Source of the DNA: Epiperipatus broadwayi
Taxonomy: Eukaryota; Onychophora; Udeonychophora; Euonychophora; Peripatidae
DNA length: 64,000 nucleotides
Direction of reading: 5' to 3'
Assembly: GCA_028023455.1 (NCBI GenBank)
Contig: JAQFVV010006311.1
Coordinates: 556,001 to 620,000, forward strand
Shown: one piece after another, positions 1 to 11,333 of the stretch
Position numbering within the stretch: position 1 is the first letter of the stretch
Layout of the letters: each line of letters begins with the position of its first letter
The notes under the pieces: generated by a model
What the model was told of the DNA's origin: nothing
Database searches by the model: none
What the model saw: the letters and a program-made list of their open reading frames with translations, nothing else
Translations under genes and position numbers: made by a program

Positions 1-176
1 ATCACAATAGCATGACACTTGTGTAGATACAAATCTCGTACTGTCACAAGTCTACTTATTGTATCATTACAAACTACTTTAACTAAAAATACTTAAAAAA
101 TAATGCAAAGTATAAATATAAGATAGAGAGGATTTTTGCTTTTTGATAGAAGATCCACTTGTCATATCTGAGACTT

Positions 177-210
177 CACTTTGATCTTAGCCAAAAGGCC
201 GAGAAGCAAT
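177..210 (-). pseudogene. U2 snRNA 5'-end fragment (retroposed)
   Basis: Read on the minus strand, these 34 bases match the highly conserved first ~34 nt of U2 spliceosomal RNA (CUUCUCGGCCUUUUGGCUAA then GAUCAA), with one base changed near the 5' end and one extra A near the break. The rest of U2 (branch-point pairing region, Sm site, 3' stem-loops) is missing, so it cannot be a functional snRNA. The fragment is bracketed by a perfect 13-bp direct repeat, atatctgagactt, at 164-176 and 211-223, the signature of a target-primed insertion. U2 sequence from general knowledge; the duplication is seen directly. Confidence 0.85.
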
Positions 211-223
211 ATATCTGAGACTT

Positions 224-1861
224 GGATGATAAAATGTGGAGAAAACTTGCAGTTTATAATAAGACTTAGAATGTTTCTTTTCATATACCTAGCCCATATA
301 ATCAACCAAAATTGAGTACCTAATTATTTTTAGCTAGAGGCAAAACAAACAGAAAAAAATAGCCTTAACTCTCACCAATCAACAATTAGTAAACCTAGTG
401 ATTAATGTATTCTCATTCACTGTTCCTTTGTAAGTTGTTATTGAATAAGCCTATTAGTGGACTATTTAAAAAATTGCTGTCTTACTTTTATATCTGAGGC
501 AACATAAAATTATAATAAAAAAGATTACTACTATTATCTGTTGTACAATTAGTACATATTTAAATATATGATCAAGTATATGCATAGTTATATATTTTTA
601 TGTGCCTCAGCTGTATCAAAAAAGAATCCACTAATTCCATAATCCAACAAATACACTTAGCTTTAGGTTGAAAGCTTACACCCAAATATATTTTACAAAT
701 TCAATTTTTTTTTAACATTGCACTATTAGCTAATCAATTACTCCATTTTCTTTTTCTTTTTTCTCTAGCAAATATGGTCAGGGCAATTACATGTCTTTTT
801 TATATTTTATCAGATTATTATTATGCTCTTAGATTGGGTATCTTTTAAGTTAAATTAGGCAAGCAACAAGAAAAAATCAACAAATTAGCAAAGTAACTAA
901 ATCTTCCATATATAAAATCCTTTTAATATATATTTCTTACTCTTTTAATTTTCAATATTACTCAGCATAAGTTATAAATAAAATGGTGAGATAATAAATA
1001 TACTAATATACTATTTAAAAAAATCAAATTACCATTGCTTAAATTTTATTTCAAATTATAATTCATCTGAGTACTGAGAACAATTTAACATGAAATAAAG
1101 AAATAATTGTATGAATGAAATGTAAAGAATACAAGATGGTTATAAATTATTTATTTCATAATAAATTTATTCCTATTATGGTTGTAAATCATTCACCCCC
1201 CCCCTTTTCAAATTCAAATCAGATTTAAGTTCTTTTAATAATCAACTATGCTAATTTTCCAATATTAATTAGTACATGAAAATCTAATTATTTTTACTTG
1301 AAAGTAAAACAGGAAGAGAAAATCATTCAAGTCTTAATCATCTGGCAATTATTAAACCAGATAAGTAATGCATTTTTCTTTATTGCTGTTGTACAAAAGA
1401 TTATTGGAGAGACTTTTGTTCTTCAGTAAGCTATCTAAAGACTGTTCTATTTTTACTTTTATTAGTGTAAAAGATATCTAAAAGTACTGTCTAATAAACA
1501 GCAAACAGTTAAAGATAGATAGCAACAGTAACAATGGAGTAGGATTCTCTCTGTTGTAAATAAACCTTTAGTATATGTTCTCTAATACATATATAAATTA
1601 TGGATTGTTTTATTAAATCATATTATCATAAATCATTTTAAGATAAGCATCTTAATAATGTGATCATGCCATAAAATATAATATGTTTTTAAAACTGAAG
1701 TACTAAAACAATCTGAGTGGTGAATAATAACAAAATGTATCTGATGATTATTGAGTTATCTTTTGATTATATAATCTATTTTTCAGTTTCTTAGCTAACT
1801 TCAGACAAAGAAGATTGAATGGTGATAATAGTTTTCAAGCCGAACAGTTCTTTCTATTGAC
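224..1861. other. AT-rich stretch without recognisable gene
   Basis: No coding signal, RNA gene or repeat of the families found elsewhere in the window was recognised. It holds A/T homopolymers and a run of nine C at 1196-1204. Confidence 0.6.
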
Positions 1862-2990
1862 AGTATAATGGAACTATTAACATTTTGCATAAAAACAACC
1901 TACTTTCAATATAACACAAAATTCTTTCAGCAAAATCAAAGAATGTCTATGGTCTCACCATTGTCTCACCTGATTATCAATATTTACATGGAAGAACTTG
2001 AAACCTTAGCCATAAAAACTACTCTATATCCACCTAAAGTTTGGCTTTGCTATATGGATGGTACATTTGTTGTATTGCTACATAGTGAAGCATTGTTATA
2101 AACATTCTGGAAACACATCAACAACATATCCCTTCAATAAAATTTCACAACAGAATCAAAACAAGAACAAAAATTGGCATTCTTAGATGTTCTTGTCTCA
2201 AAACTTCCTCTGGTAAAATCAAAACTACAGTTTACCGAAAACCTACACATACAGGAAAATACCTAGCCTATACATCCAATCACACCAGAAACACAAAACA
2301 TGGAGTTATATCACTATGTAACAGAGCAAAAGAAGTTTGTTCAGAAACCAATAATTTGGAAAAAGAAAAGATCTTTATAGAATAAACTTTTATGAAAAGT
2401 AATTATCCATCAGCTATTATTAAGAAAATGTTAAATAGATAACAAAAAGAACCATCAAGAGAAAAGACAATTATTGGTAGTGTAGTGTACCCATACATTC
2501 CAAAAATAGCAGACAAATTAAGGAAAATCTGCAATCAATATAACATCAGAACAGCTTTCCAGAGCCATACCACACTATGAGGAATTGTAACATTTGCAAA
2601 GCCAAAACTTGAAATGCTAAAAAGAAAAACTGCATCTATAAAATACCATGTGAATGTATATATTGATGATACCAGTCATCACATTGGAAAGTGCTTGCAA
2701 GAACACAAACTGATGATTAGAAGAGAGAAAACAGATGTGTCTAGGGTAGCAGACCATGTATGTGCTGATGAATATATGTTCAATTGGGAAAATACAAAAT
2801 GTGGATAGAGAAAAAAAGGTACAAAGAAGAAAATTTAAAAAAGCTGCTCACATGACAATGGCAAAAAATCCCATAAACCAACCTAGTGTGACTATACATA
2901 ATGTATGAAAAACACTAATCAACTTTGCTTTGAGGAAAAAGTGGAGAAATCAGGAGGAACCTCATAGATAAGTATGTGAAATTTATACTG
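1862..2990 (+). pseudogene. Penelope-like element RT and GIY-YIG remnant
   Basis: Conceptual translation, read through stops and shifts, follows the Penelope-like (PLE) order. First comes the RT core (SPLSHLIINIYMEELETLA, then a YMDG where PLEs have YVDD, near 1950-2060). Then LAFLDVLVSK (about 2174-2205), the linker PYIPKIADKLRKICNQYNIR (about 2490-2550), and a GIY-YIG-like stretch VYIDDTSHHIGKCLQEHK (about 2655-2710) where PLEs usually have VYIGET. In-frame stops lie at 2099 and in the following kilobase, and the 5' half of RT is missing, so it is dead. It is followed by a tRNA-like segment and a hammerhead-like motif, as expected for a PLE terminal repeat. Family assignment rests on motif recognition only; I am fairly sure of PLE and less sure of exact ends. 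Confidence 0.8.
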
Positions 2991-3000
2991 ACTGTTGCCC

Positions 3001-3085
3001 TTGGCAGGATGGCTCAGTTGGTTAGACCTTACCTTAAAATTCAATACTCAAGAATCTAAGGGTCCAGGTTCTAATCCCATGCTAG
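3001..3085 (+). repeat. tRNA-like segment in PLE tail
   Basis: An A-box-like ggctcagttggttag (3011-3025) and a B-box-like stretch ggtccaggttctaatccc (3061-3078) lie about 50 bp apart, with paired-arm spacing close to a tRNA carrying an extra arm. It sits immediately upstream of the hammerhead-like motif. It may be part of the PLE 3' repeat or a separate SINE head. No intact cloverleaf was worked out. Confidence 0.45.
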
Positions 3086-3104
3086 TACTGTCACTGGTCA
3101 AGCC

Positions 3105-3155
3105 AGCAACACCTTAAGAAGAGGGGAGAATACTACCTCTCGAAACGTTGTGCAC
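3105..3155 (+). ncRNA. Degenerate hammerhead ribozyme motif of the PLE
   Basis: The core is cuUaaga (3113-3119; CUGANGA with G5 changed to U), then a helix II AGAGG/CCUCU (3120-3124 with 3136-3140), one unpaired C, GAAA (3142-3145), a minimal ACGU helix III and U17 at 3149. The predicted inner helix I is CAC (3110-3112) with GUG (3150-3152). Penelope-like elements are known to carry type I hammerheads with minimal helix III in their terminal repeats, and the position just after the RT remnant fits. The G5 change and unpaired C predict loss of activity. Confidence 0.55.
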
Positions 3156-3280
3156 ATACTAACCTGTTTGGTGTGCTATTTCTAACTGCTGAATGTATTA
3201 GGAATATTTAAATAAGGTTAAATTTTTCTAAAGACATTCAATATGCATATTAGATGATGGAAATAGTCCAATATAAAAAT
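3156..3280 (+). repeat. PLE-associated terminal repeat piece
   Basis: The segments catactaacctg (3155-3166) and agatgatggaaatagtcc (about 3253-3270) recur in the inverted repeat at 39713-40059. This links that foldback structure to the tail of the Penelope-like element. Confidence 0.5.
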
Positions 3281-3865
3281 ACAACTAGAACACCATCATC
3301 ACAAACCTTCAAGAAAACACAATATATATATATGCATATAATAACAAAATTAAGGTGAATAATTTATAGATAGATATTCAGTATATATTTATGGACTAAC
3401 AAGCTTGTTCTTTCTAACCAACCTATTATTTTAATAAACCAGAAGTTTTTTAGGCATACTCTTAGTGCATACTTTACATATATATATATGCTGGTAGTAA
3501 AAAATAATTCTGACTTTTCTCATTTTTTCTTTTGATGAAAATCTGTTTTTCTGATTTTTTCCGATTTCTAGATTTTCATTATTACAGTTCAAAATCAACA
3601 ATGCTTTTAAAAAAAAAAAAGCCGTTAAAAAAAAAAATGTTGGAATGAGTTCAATTATATGTAAATCTTTATGAATTTTTGAATTTTATATGCGGTACTT
3701 TCAACAACTTGTCAAAAGTTAGAGCAGCTTTAAAAACTGATGGTTTCATTTTCCAGTGTTTAAAGTTTATCTAAGGCACCTCCCCTCCCCAATAAAAAAA
3801 AAAACCGACAAAATAAAAACTATATCCCTATATTCCAAGACTAAATGTGTAGATTATACATTTAA
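3281..3865. other. AT-rich spacer
   Basis: Poly-A/T tracts and a short (TA)n at about 3479-3488. No gene or known repeat recognised; the open frame across 3756-3968 runs into the SINE and has no family features. Confidence 0.5.
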
Positions 3866-3874
3866 ACAAATGTT

Positions 3875-3979
3875 TTTTTTTCTCATATGTCATAGCATCG
3901 GCCGCGAACCCACAACCGTCTGCAACCAACTACTTGCTTGCATGGCAGCTGCGATACCTCTCGGCTAACAACGCAAGAC
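3875..3979 (-). mobile_element. tRNA-derived SINE, minus strand
   Basis: On the minus strand it reads as a tRNA-like head (gttag, an anticodon-arm-like region, gtgggttcgcggcc as B box, then gatgctatgacat) ending in an A-rich tail, seen here as poly-T at its left. A 9-bp direct repeat, acaaatgtt, flanks it at 3866-3874 and 3980-3988. Same ~100-bp family as the copies at 9873, 22607, 44568, 51191, 54911 and 57433. The body carries an extra few bases in the anticodon/variable region, shared with the 22607 copy. Confidence 0.8.
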
Positions 3980-4648
3980 ACAAATGTTATTTTTAAAATT
4001 TCAAAATCAGACTTTTACAAAAAAATAAAATAAAATTGAATGTAAACCAAATTTTGTCTTTCTTTTGTTATAAAATGTGTTAAAATATTAGTTATGTAAA
4101 ACTGTCATTTTGATGGAAGTTAGAAAACGATATTGCTTCAAACTAAATTTCACAAATTATCGTAAAGTAACAATAATGGATGTGTTTACATATAAGCAGA
4201 TATACAGAAATAATAAAATTAACAAAAATTTTATTCCTATTTTTTTTTTTTTGCAAAGTTTAAAAGTAATGATGAGGATAACAGTAACGAAATTTACTAT
4301 AATATGATTACAAATCATACAAGAAAAAAAAACATACAAGTTAGCAGAAACTAGATGTTTGTACATTCATCAAACACCACACATTCAAATGTCAAAAGTT
4401 AGCAATAATATAATGTAGGCAAATTTGAATAGGTTATATAAAATAAGAGTGAAACAAAAAACTATGAAGCACAATTGTATATTTAAAATTGGACTTTATA
4501 TAAGACTAATGTCACAAATTGCAGTTATAAATCACTTTTTTTTTTTTAGAGTTATTGTGGCATAAAGGTCAGTTCATTCATTGCCACATTTACATGCCAA
4601 AGTTCAAATCAGAGATAATAAAATCTTGGAAATGATTTCTGATTGCAT

Positions 4649-4726
4649 TAACCAATAGAATATCAGGATTTCCATTTATTATCTGAGAGCTGCTTTGACA
4701 GCAGATTCCTCATATTCTATTGGTTA
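4649..4726. repeat. Small foldback, ~20-bp arms
   Basis: Arms 4649-4668 (taaccaatagaatatcagga) and 4707-4726 are inverted complements with one mismatch, and an inner ctgct/agcag pair lies in the loop. It could be a MITE-like piece or a structured RNA; no coding content. Confidence 0.6.
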
Positions 4727-5704
4727 TTATAAAAAGAATTATATTTTAAATGCATTTTCAAAGAGTAAGAAGCATCAAAATCTCGACTCAGGAATGTTCA
4801 TGCAAAAAAGCAACTATGAGCACACAAACCATGAAAATTGGTAACTATAAAAGATATATCCAAGGAAGTCTATAACTATATGTATCAAATTAAAAAACAA
4901 ACATAGGAGCAAGAAAATAAGTTTTGTTGAAGCATATGCTTATGTTTAGAAAAGTGTGATTATAAGCATACATATAGGTGATTATTATGACAATTAAAGC
5001 CCAATATTTGAAACCTCAAAATAGTTATATTAGGAACAATGGTTGTAGACTAATGTAAGCAATATCATAAATTAAAAACAAAACTTCAGTATTTAGCAAC
5101 AATGATTAGAAATATTGCATTAAAAGGCATCACATGAAATAAAAGCTGACAGAGATAAGTCTAACATACTGCATTCTCCAATCAATAATAATTTTGACCG
5201 CATGCTGACAGTGATGAAGCCTGATGAGGCAACAATTGATTTCAGTTATTATTTGTAAATATCACATAATAAGAGTTGTCATAATTTATAAAAAGCTATA
5301 ATAGATATTAATGGCAAATTAAAATATAAATGGTACTTCATTAAAATTTTGCAACCTGCATTGCGAAGAATGATGACACTGAAAACGTATATTATCAGGA
5401 TATAACACAGTACCACAACAACATTATATCTTAACAGAGTCTAAAATAATCAAGAAGCATGGGCTTTCAAATTTTATTTAATAATGTGTAACTTCATAGA
5501 CTTCTGAGATTAGGCAAACAAGATAAATTACATGTAAGTTAAGATATTATTAAAAAATCATATTTGCCTTTGTTACATCACATGTCTGACAACATTACTA
5601 ATAAGAATAAGATATTGTCTACTAAAGAAGACACTGCTTTGGAAATTATATTGTATCTCATTCATTTTTTACACTGAAATAGAGTAATATCTATTACACA
5701 TGAG
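4727..5704. other. AT-rich spacer
   Basis: No gene, tRNA or known repeat family recognised on either strand. Confidence 0.5.
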
Positions 5705-5763
5705 AATATATATATATATATAATATATATTATATATATGAGAATATATATATATATATAATA
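5705..5763. repeat. (TA)n microsatellite
   Basis: Two TA-dinucleotide blocks separated by a duplicated gagaa interruption. Confidence 0.9.
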
Positions 5764-5805
5764 CAAATAAAATGTCTGTTAATTAAAAAACTATTGTAAT
5801 AATAA

Positions 5806-6010
5806 AAATAATAAATGTAATGGTAATAAACTATTATATACAATCTTTCAATACGCAGAAGTACTTTCAGTTAATTCCTCAACCAGGTTAAGAAATTAAC
5901 TGAAAGTACTTCTGCGTATTGAAAGATTGTATATAACAGTTTACCGAAAGTACTTCTGCGTATTGAAAGAATGTATATAATAGTTTATTACTGTTATATT
6001 TATTATTTTT
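5806..6010. repeat. Foldback element with perfect 41-bp hairpin and a duplicated arm
   Basis: The arm at 5836-5876 is the exact inverted complement of 5894-5934, with a 17-nt loop. A third partial copy in the second orientation starts at 5946. The outer flank 5812-5871 pairs with 5946-6004 with only a few mismatches, so the element has arm, inverted arm and a second inverted arm. No ORF. It looks like a young MITE or foldback element, and a transcript would form a long perfect hairpin. Confidence 0.85.
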
Positions 6011-7810
6011 CTTGTTATTATATATATAAAGTTTAGTATTAGTTTGCTTTTTTGCAAATTTATTTTCCAGTTCTTAACTATGTATTAAGATTACATTAAA
6101 TGTAATAAATAAAAAATTACATATACACTAATAAATTTAAAAATCAATTGTTTAAAAATATAACAACCAACATTTATATTCCTTTTTTCAAAAACATAAA
6201 TCAAGGTGATTGAGTAAACCCAAATAAAGAACATACAATTGTTGGGGGAAAAAATCTTTACTATGGTGCAAATATTATTAAAGGACATTATAATTTCTAA
6301 GGAATTATACTACAATGTTAAATTTTAATAGTTTATCCTAATTAGTTATGGGCCTTAAAAAACTTTCTATATTTATATAAATTTGTTTGACATGCCTATA
6401 GTTTCAGCAAATTACTTGTGCATTTATTTGTAGATTTATTACCTGTTCATTAATTGCCAACTATTACTCATCAGTTCAATTTACATTACTGATTTAATAA
6501 ATTGGCTGACCACAACCAAAAACTTAAAATATCTTAAGACTAAATGCTGAGTTTTCTTCCTCTTCTGGTAATTCGCATTCACAATTGTAATATAAAAAAT
6601 TATTCACTGGTGCATTGTATTAGATATTCTGTATATTCTTGTTAAAAAAAAAATTGAATGCATTTCTTATTACTTTTAAAAGCATTTACTAAAGGAAATC
6701 AAAATACATTGTTACAATTTCTTTTGTATTAGTAATTTTAACTTAATATTAAGCTAATAATTATTACTAAGATTTTAACATTGAAACATAGCAAACTTTT
6801 GGGTGAACCCAAATTATATATCTGGCACTCATGAATTACCTCAATCCAATATTAATGATAAGCCATTTACCATTCCAATAACAAATAATAGCAAAATGTT
6901 ATTATAAAGCCAAAGAATTTGAAGACATGGAATAATCTACTAGTTAATCATAAATACTAACCAACATTTTCTTAAAAAAACTGAAACTACTATAAAATTC
7001 TTCTAAAACTATGATTGTTTTATTTAGAATTACATTTGACATGAAGTCTGGATCAAAAATAATAAATTATGTTTTGCATGTCCAAAATGGTATGTATAAA
7101 CCATTAAAATAAAATCTTATGCATTTTATTTTAATCTATAGATATAAAAATAATCAATGACTATAAATGATCTTTTAACAAACTTCATTTGATAGAATGA
7201 ATATTCAGAAAATTTAAAACACATTAAATATTTTTAAACTGCACACTTAAGTTTCTACAAAAACATACACACATGCCATCTTAAACTTACATTTGGCTAC
7301 AGTAATTGCACTAGTTCACTCTATTTCTAAGCCACCCAAGCTAACTACTGACTAACAGACTTCATTAGTAGAAAGCTATGTTTTCCATTATAACCATACC
7401 TCTAAGTATATTTTATGCTATGAAACCTAATGGCTTGAAATTTACTGGTTAGCTATAACAATATCTTGGGTCAAACTGGCTATTGAGCATGACATTATAA
7501 TAGTAATTATATATTTTAATGACTTTAAATAAATACAAGCATTTTTATCTTATTAATAAAAGAGTGATACATATATCAAAATAACTTATTACATGCCTTC
7601 TCTATCTTATATTCAACCAGACTGTGAGAGTACATAATTGAATAGTGATAGTCCTAATTAAAAGGCATATATGTTCCAGTGGACACACAGAAGCATAGGA
7701 TAGATTTTATTTTTTAACTAATGTTTTTATCTCACATGCAACCCAAAATGATTACCTATTTGTCATTTTATATTTTAATGATGTAAGAACTCACTAACAT
7801 TTTTTTCACT
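6011..7810. other. AT-rich stretch without recognisable gene
   Basis: Only A/T homopolymers and low-complexity sequence were seen. The short open frame at 6091-6288 has no family features. Confidence 0.55.
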
Positions 7811-8490
7811 AAAACATTACATGACTATCACTTCTTATGCTTATACAAGCTATTAAAACAATAGCAACTCTCTCCTTACAGTAATGCCTCCCAGCACAAG
7901 CCATAGTAATCAATAGATGGTAGAAGGTTTGCGCATCAAGATCCCTATCTAGTGCCTGTGGCCTTCATCAGTAAGAAGCCTTGGACCTGAGAGCACTGCA
8001 CCTAGATCTTTGGATCTAATGCAACGCTCCAGAAGCCATCTTTTACCTTATTTACCTAAAAACCTATTAGTCCAAAATGAAAACCCAATAAATGTTTTCA
8101 ATCCAAGCTCATTTATTTATGTCATCATACAGATCAAAATATAAAGACTATGAACTTGGTTTAGATCTGTATAACTGTATAAGTGAATGAGCTTAGATTG
8201 AAAACATTATTGTATTTTCATTTAGGACTAACAACTTTATAATTAACTAATAAGATAAAAAGCAGCTGCTGGAGGATTGCATTAGATCCTAAGATCTAGG
8301 TACAGTGCTTTCAGATCCAAGGGTCCTCACTGACGAAAGCTACAAGCTAGAAACAAGTCTGGGAATATTGTATGAATAGGTATTACATAATGATTTTGAT
8401 GCACACACCTTCTAGTATTCATTGATTGCTATGGTTTGCATTGGATGGCACTACTGTATGGAGAGAGTTGCCACTGCTTTAAAAAATTTT
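7811..8490. mobile_element. Family A hammerhead repeat, head-to-head pair
   Basis: The left half (about 7811-8110) is a minus-strand copy and the right half (about 8110-8490) a plus-strand copy of the same ~350-bp repeat. Shared landmarks: cagtaatgcc, a block near caagccatagtaatcaatag, the hammerhead region, gctgctggagg, and cattatt near the centre. The plus half keeps most of a hammerhead (separate entry). The minus half keeps CUGAUGA (complement of 7965-7971) but has lost GAAA and the cleavage site by deletion. No ORF. Family A recurs at 19.5-20.2, 24.5-27.7, 37.8-38.8, 48.4 and 53.7-54.8 kb. The class is probably a non-autonomous Penelope terminal repeat or an animal retrozyme. Confidence 0.75.
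8315..8375 (+). ncRNA. Family A hammerhead ribozyme, partly decayed
   Basis: The core CUGACGA (8330-8336) fits CUGANGA. A 3-bp helix II AGC/GCU closes a UACAA loop, followed by GAAA (8350-8353) and the triplet GUC ending at 8359 as predicted cleavage site. Inner helix I ucA-side pairing CUCA/UGGG remains, while the outer AUCCAA/UUGUAU pairing and one inner G-C pair have been lost. The catalytic residues are present, so weak activity is possible; folding was judged by eye. Confidence 0.6.
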
Positions 8491-9872
8491 CATGCAGCTC
8501 TAAAATTGAGATGGTAAAATAAATTATAATAAGGGTATTAGCAAGAAATTATAAACTATCATCAATGATGATTAAAGATGACCAAATTTTATCCCTTAGG
8601 TTATAGTACTTATTATTTAATTACTGTACTTTTGAATACAGACATTAATGTGTATACATATTTCTTTTAAATGTTCTTAAAAAATAAACTTATTTTTCAA
8701 TTAAAAACAGAAAATATACAGGCATTAGATAGACATAAACTTCTATTTCATGTATATGTAAAATGAAGAATGTAAATAAATAATAAGTGACCAATTCACA
8801 TAAACACTTTTTATTCACCCTCCTCTCCCCCGGTTTGATTATAATTAAATTTTTACAAATATAAAATACCAAGTAATAACATTATTGTATCATTTATTAA
8901 AACTTATAATAAAATGAATGAATTTGGGAAAAATATAAGAAGGTTTTTTAAAAATTAAACTAAAAATTAAACTGTTACCTCATCTATAATCTTATTTTTT
9001 TTTATCTGATTATTGGATGAATAAGTAGATTTGGCAGTTGGAACTATGGCTCCCTCCCCTATCCAAAATAGCTGGGGAAAAAACTCCAGCTGTTGAATGT
9101 CACCTGGAGTAAGTTCTTTAACTGTTCTTTTACTTTAAAACAGCTGTTTCCTGTGACAATTTCCTTTAAAAATATTCAATTAAAGAAAGAAAAAGAATTT
9201 TGCCACAAATTACCCTATGTAATCAACAGACATCTTCAAGAAGAAAAAGAAACAATTCATTTGCAAATCAAATGTAAGTGAAGGATGTGATTTTTTTGTT
9301 GTTATATGTACTTAATCCTTATTAAGTTCTTTAATTAAATTCTTTCCCCTATTCTATTTCTAATTTAAAAAAGGAAGGAGATAAGGGGTAGACCCCCCCC
9401 CCCCCAATTCAATCAGGTATTTTACTTATTAATTAAATCGGGTACGTCTAAAGTAAATATTTGAATCTTTGTAACTTTAAAAAGTACAAATTACTCAATG
9501 AAACATGAAAATATAAAAGCTCTCACATATATTTACCATTAAAAAAGAGATCAAAGTGACAATCAGGAATAAACGAAGCAATAAAAAAATATGAAAAACT
9601 TGCAAGTGCATATGAGCTTGTCATTAGTAATAAGTGATTAAAATATAGAACACAAATTAGTGGATAACATCAGAAAATAGATATGCGCTTCCTAAAAAAA
9701 AAAAGATAATCGACGCATGTTGATAAAAGCATGATAACAAATGAACAGATTTAATTGCAAAATGTCTTCTATGGAAATGCATAGCGGCAAATGCGATGCA
9801 ATTTCTATGATAATAAATGATGATTTTTTATAATAGTTAGTTAGTTCTTTGATTAAAGTAAATTATAACAAA
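8491..9872. other. AT-rich stretch with poly-C run
   Basis: Contains a 13-C run at 9393-9405 and pyrimidine-rich patches near 9050. Short open frames here (8690-8872, 9093-9281) lack any family features. No RNA gene or repeat of the window's families recognised. Confidence 0.5.
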
Positions 9873-9966
9873 TGTCAAGCGTTGATAGCCGAATGGTTAG
9901 CACAGCTGACTTACAAGCAGTTATCCCGGTGTTCGCTTCCCGGCCACGCTTTGACACATAAGAAAA
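9873..9966 (+). mobile_element. tRNA-derived SINE, plus strand
   Basis: A tRNA-like head with A box tagccgaatggttagc, a five-pair anticodon stem around a loop reading TAC, and B box gtgttcgcttcc. The ends tgtcaagcg (9873-9881) and cgctttgaca (9947-9956) are inverted complements, extending the acceptor stem beyond the usual seven pairs. A short A-rich tail follows. No clear target duplication was found. As it is an almost complete cloverleaf, a tRNA gene is the alternative, but six diverged copies with the same flanks argue for a SINE. Confidence 0.75.
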
Positions 9967-10419
9967 CATCAATAAGAATTGATTTTTTTACCAGTAGATA
10001 TTTTTAAATGAAATAAAACTAAATTTAAATTTAAAAAAAAATCAACATATTATACTGGTAAAATATATACCATATATGTAAAATAATAAAAAAAACAATA
10101 ATACATTTTTGAATTAAAAAATAAATGAACGCATGGTAATTGTTCTTTACCTTATAGACTAATTTACTTCTAGTTTTTTTCTTTATAATTTATCAAGCTT
10201 GTTAATTTTTTTTTAATGATTAATTTATTTATTTTTACCAAAAACCAATTTAAAAATATATAAATGAGAAATGCTTCAACTATTTAATTTTAGTCTTTCT
10301 CGAAAGTAATACTATAAACATGGAAAATAATATAAATCGCCACAAAAGTTAAATTATTTCAGCAGCGCCCCTGTGACACAAATGTAAAGTCTGAATTATT
10401 TATATACAAATATGTTACA

Positions 10420-11323
10420 TTGAAATGGGTGTAAGACAAGGTGACTCCATATCTCCAAAACTTTTTATAGCAGTGCTGCAAGAAATACTTTGTGGATTAA
10501 AATGGAAAACTAAAGGAGTAAAAGTAAATAAATATTATTTATATCATTTGGGTTTTGCAGATGATGCAGTTGTTTTTGCAAACAATGCTTTAGAGCTTCA
10601 GGAAATGTTGCAGGAGTTATCAAATGAAAATAAGAAAGTAGGACTAAAGGTAAACATTAAAAAGACTAAAATAATGTTCAATAGAATTTCTCAAAAGATA
10701 AAAATAAAGTTTGATTATGATGAGTTAGAAGAAGTTAACAACTACAAATAACTTGGTCAGATTATTACTAGAGATAGAAACGTAATGGATGAAATTAATC
10801 ATAAAATTAAACTTGGTTGGAATGCTTTTGATATAAATAACTTAATACTGAGAGGAAATATGCCTATGTGTTTGAAAAGAAAAGTTTTTAATAAATGTGC
10901 TTTACCAGTTCTTACTTATGGATCTGAGACTTTGAGACTTAATAGAAGAGCAATTCAGAGACTTCATACCACTCAAAGAAGATGGAGAGATGCATGTTAG
11001 GAACAACAAGAAGAGATTGAAAACATAGTATATGGGTAAGAGAACAAACAGGAATTACTAACATCATTAAAATAAAAGACTGAAGTATAAGCTAGACATA
11101 TTACTAGAAGAGATGATAATATAAAGTCAATTGAAATCTTAAATTGGGTTCCAAGAAATTGTAAAAGACCCAGAAAGAGACCACATGTGAGATGGATGGA
11201 GGAAATAAGAAAGTGCGCAGGAGTGATTTGGAGAAGAGAGGCTAAAGATCAGAGAAGATGGATTGAACTTGGAGAAACCTTTATCCTGTAGTGGATTGAC
11301 AATGGCTGACAATGATGATGATG
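10420..11323 (+). pseudogene. RTE-clade LINE, 5'-truncated copy
   Basis: Encodes the C-terminal half of a reverse transcriptase: GVRQGDSISPKLFIAVL (from 10428), FADDAVVFA (from 10555; the catalytic ADD), GLKVNIKKTK (from 10642), LGQIITRD, then LPVLTYGSETL and AIQRLHTTQRR. A stop at 10749 replaces the Y of the usual YKYLGQ. A one-base deletion near 10978 shifts the frame, after which MERCMLGTTRRD and a terminal KRPRKRPHVRWMEEIRKCAG-like region follow with further stops. The 3' end is a short (ATG/GAT)n run, common in RTE elements. A 10-bp duplication atatgttaca at 10410-10419 and 11324-11333 brackets the copy, so it inserted already truncated. Family from motif recognition. Confidence 0.88.
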
Positions 11324-11333
11324 ATATGTTACA

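Noticed and set aside
5705-5763. Promoter-like TATA sequence
   Set aside because: Simple TA microsatellite with no gene next to it.
9873-9956. Functional tRNA gene
   Set aside because: The cloverleaf is nearly complete, but an extended acceptor stem, an A-rich tail and six dispersed diverged copies with target duplications fit a SINE better.
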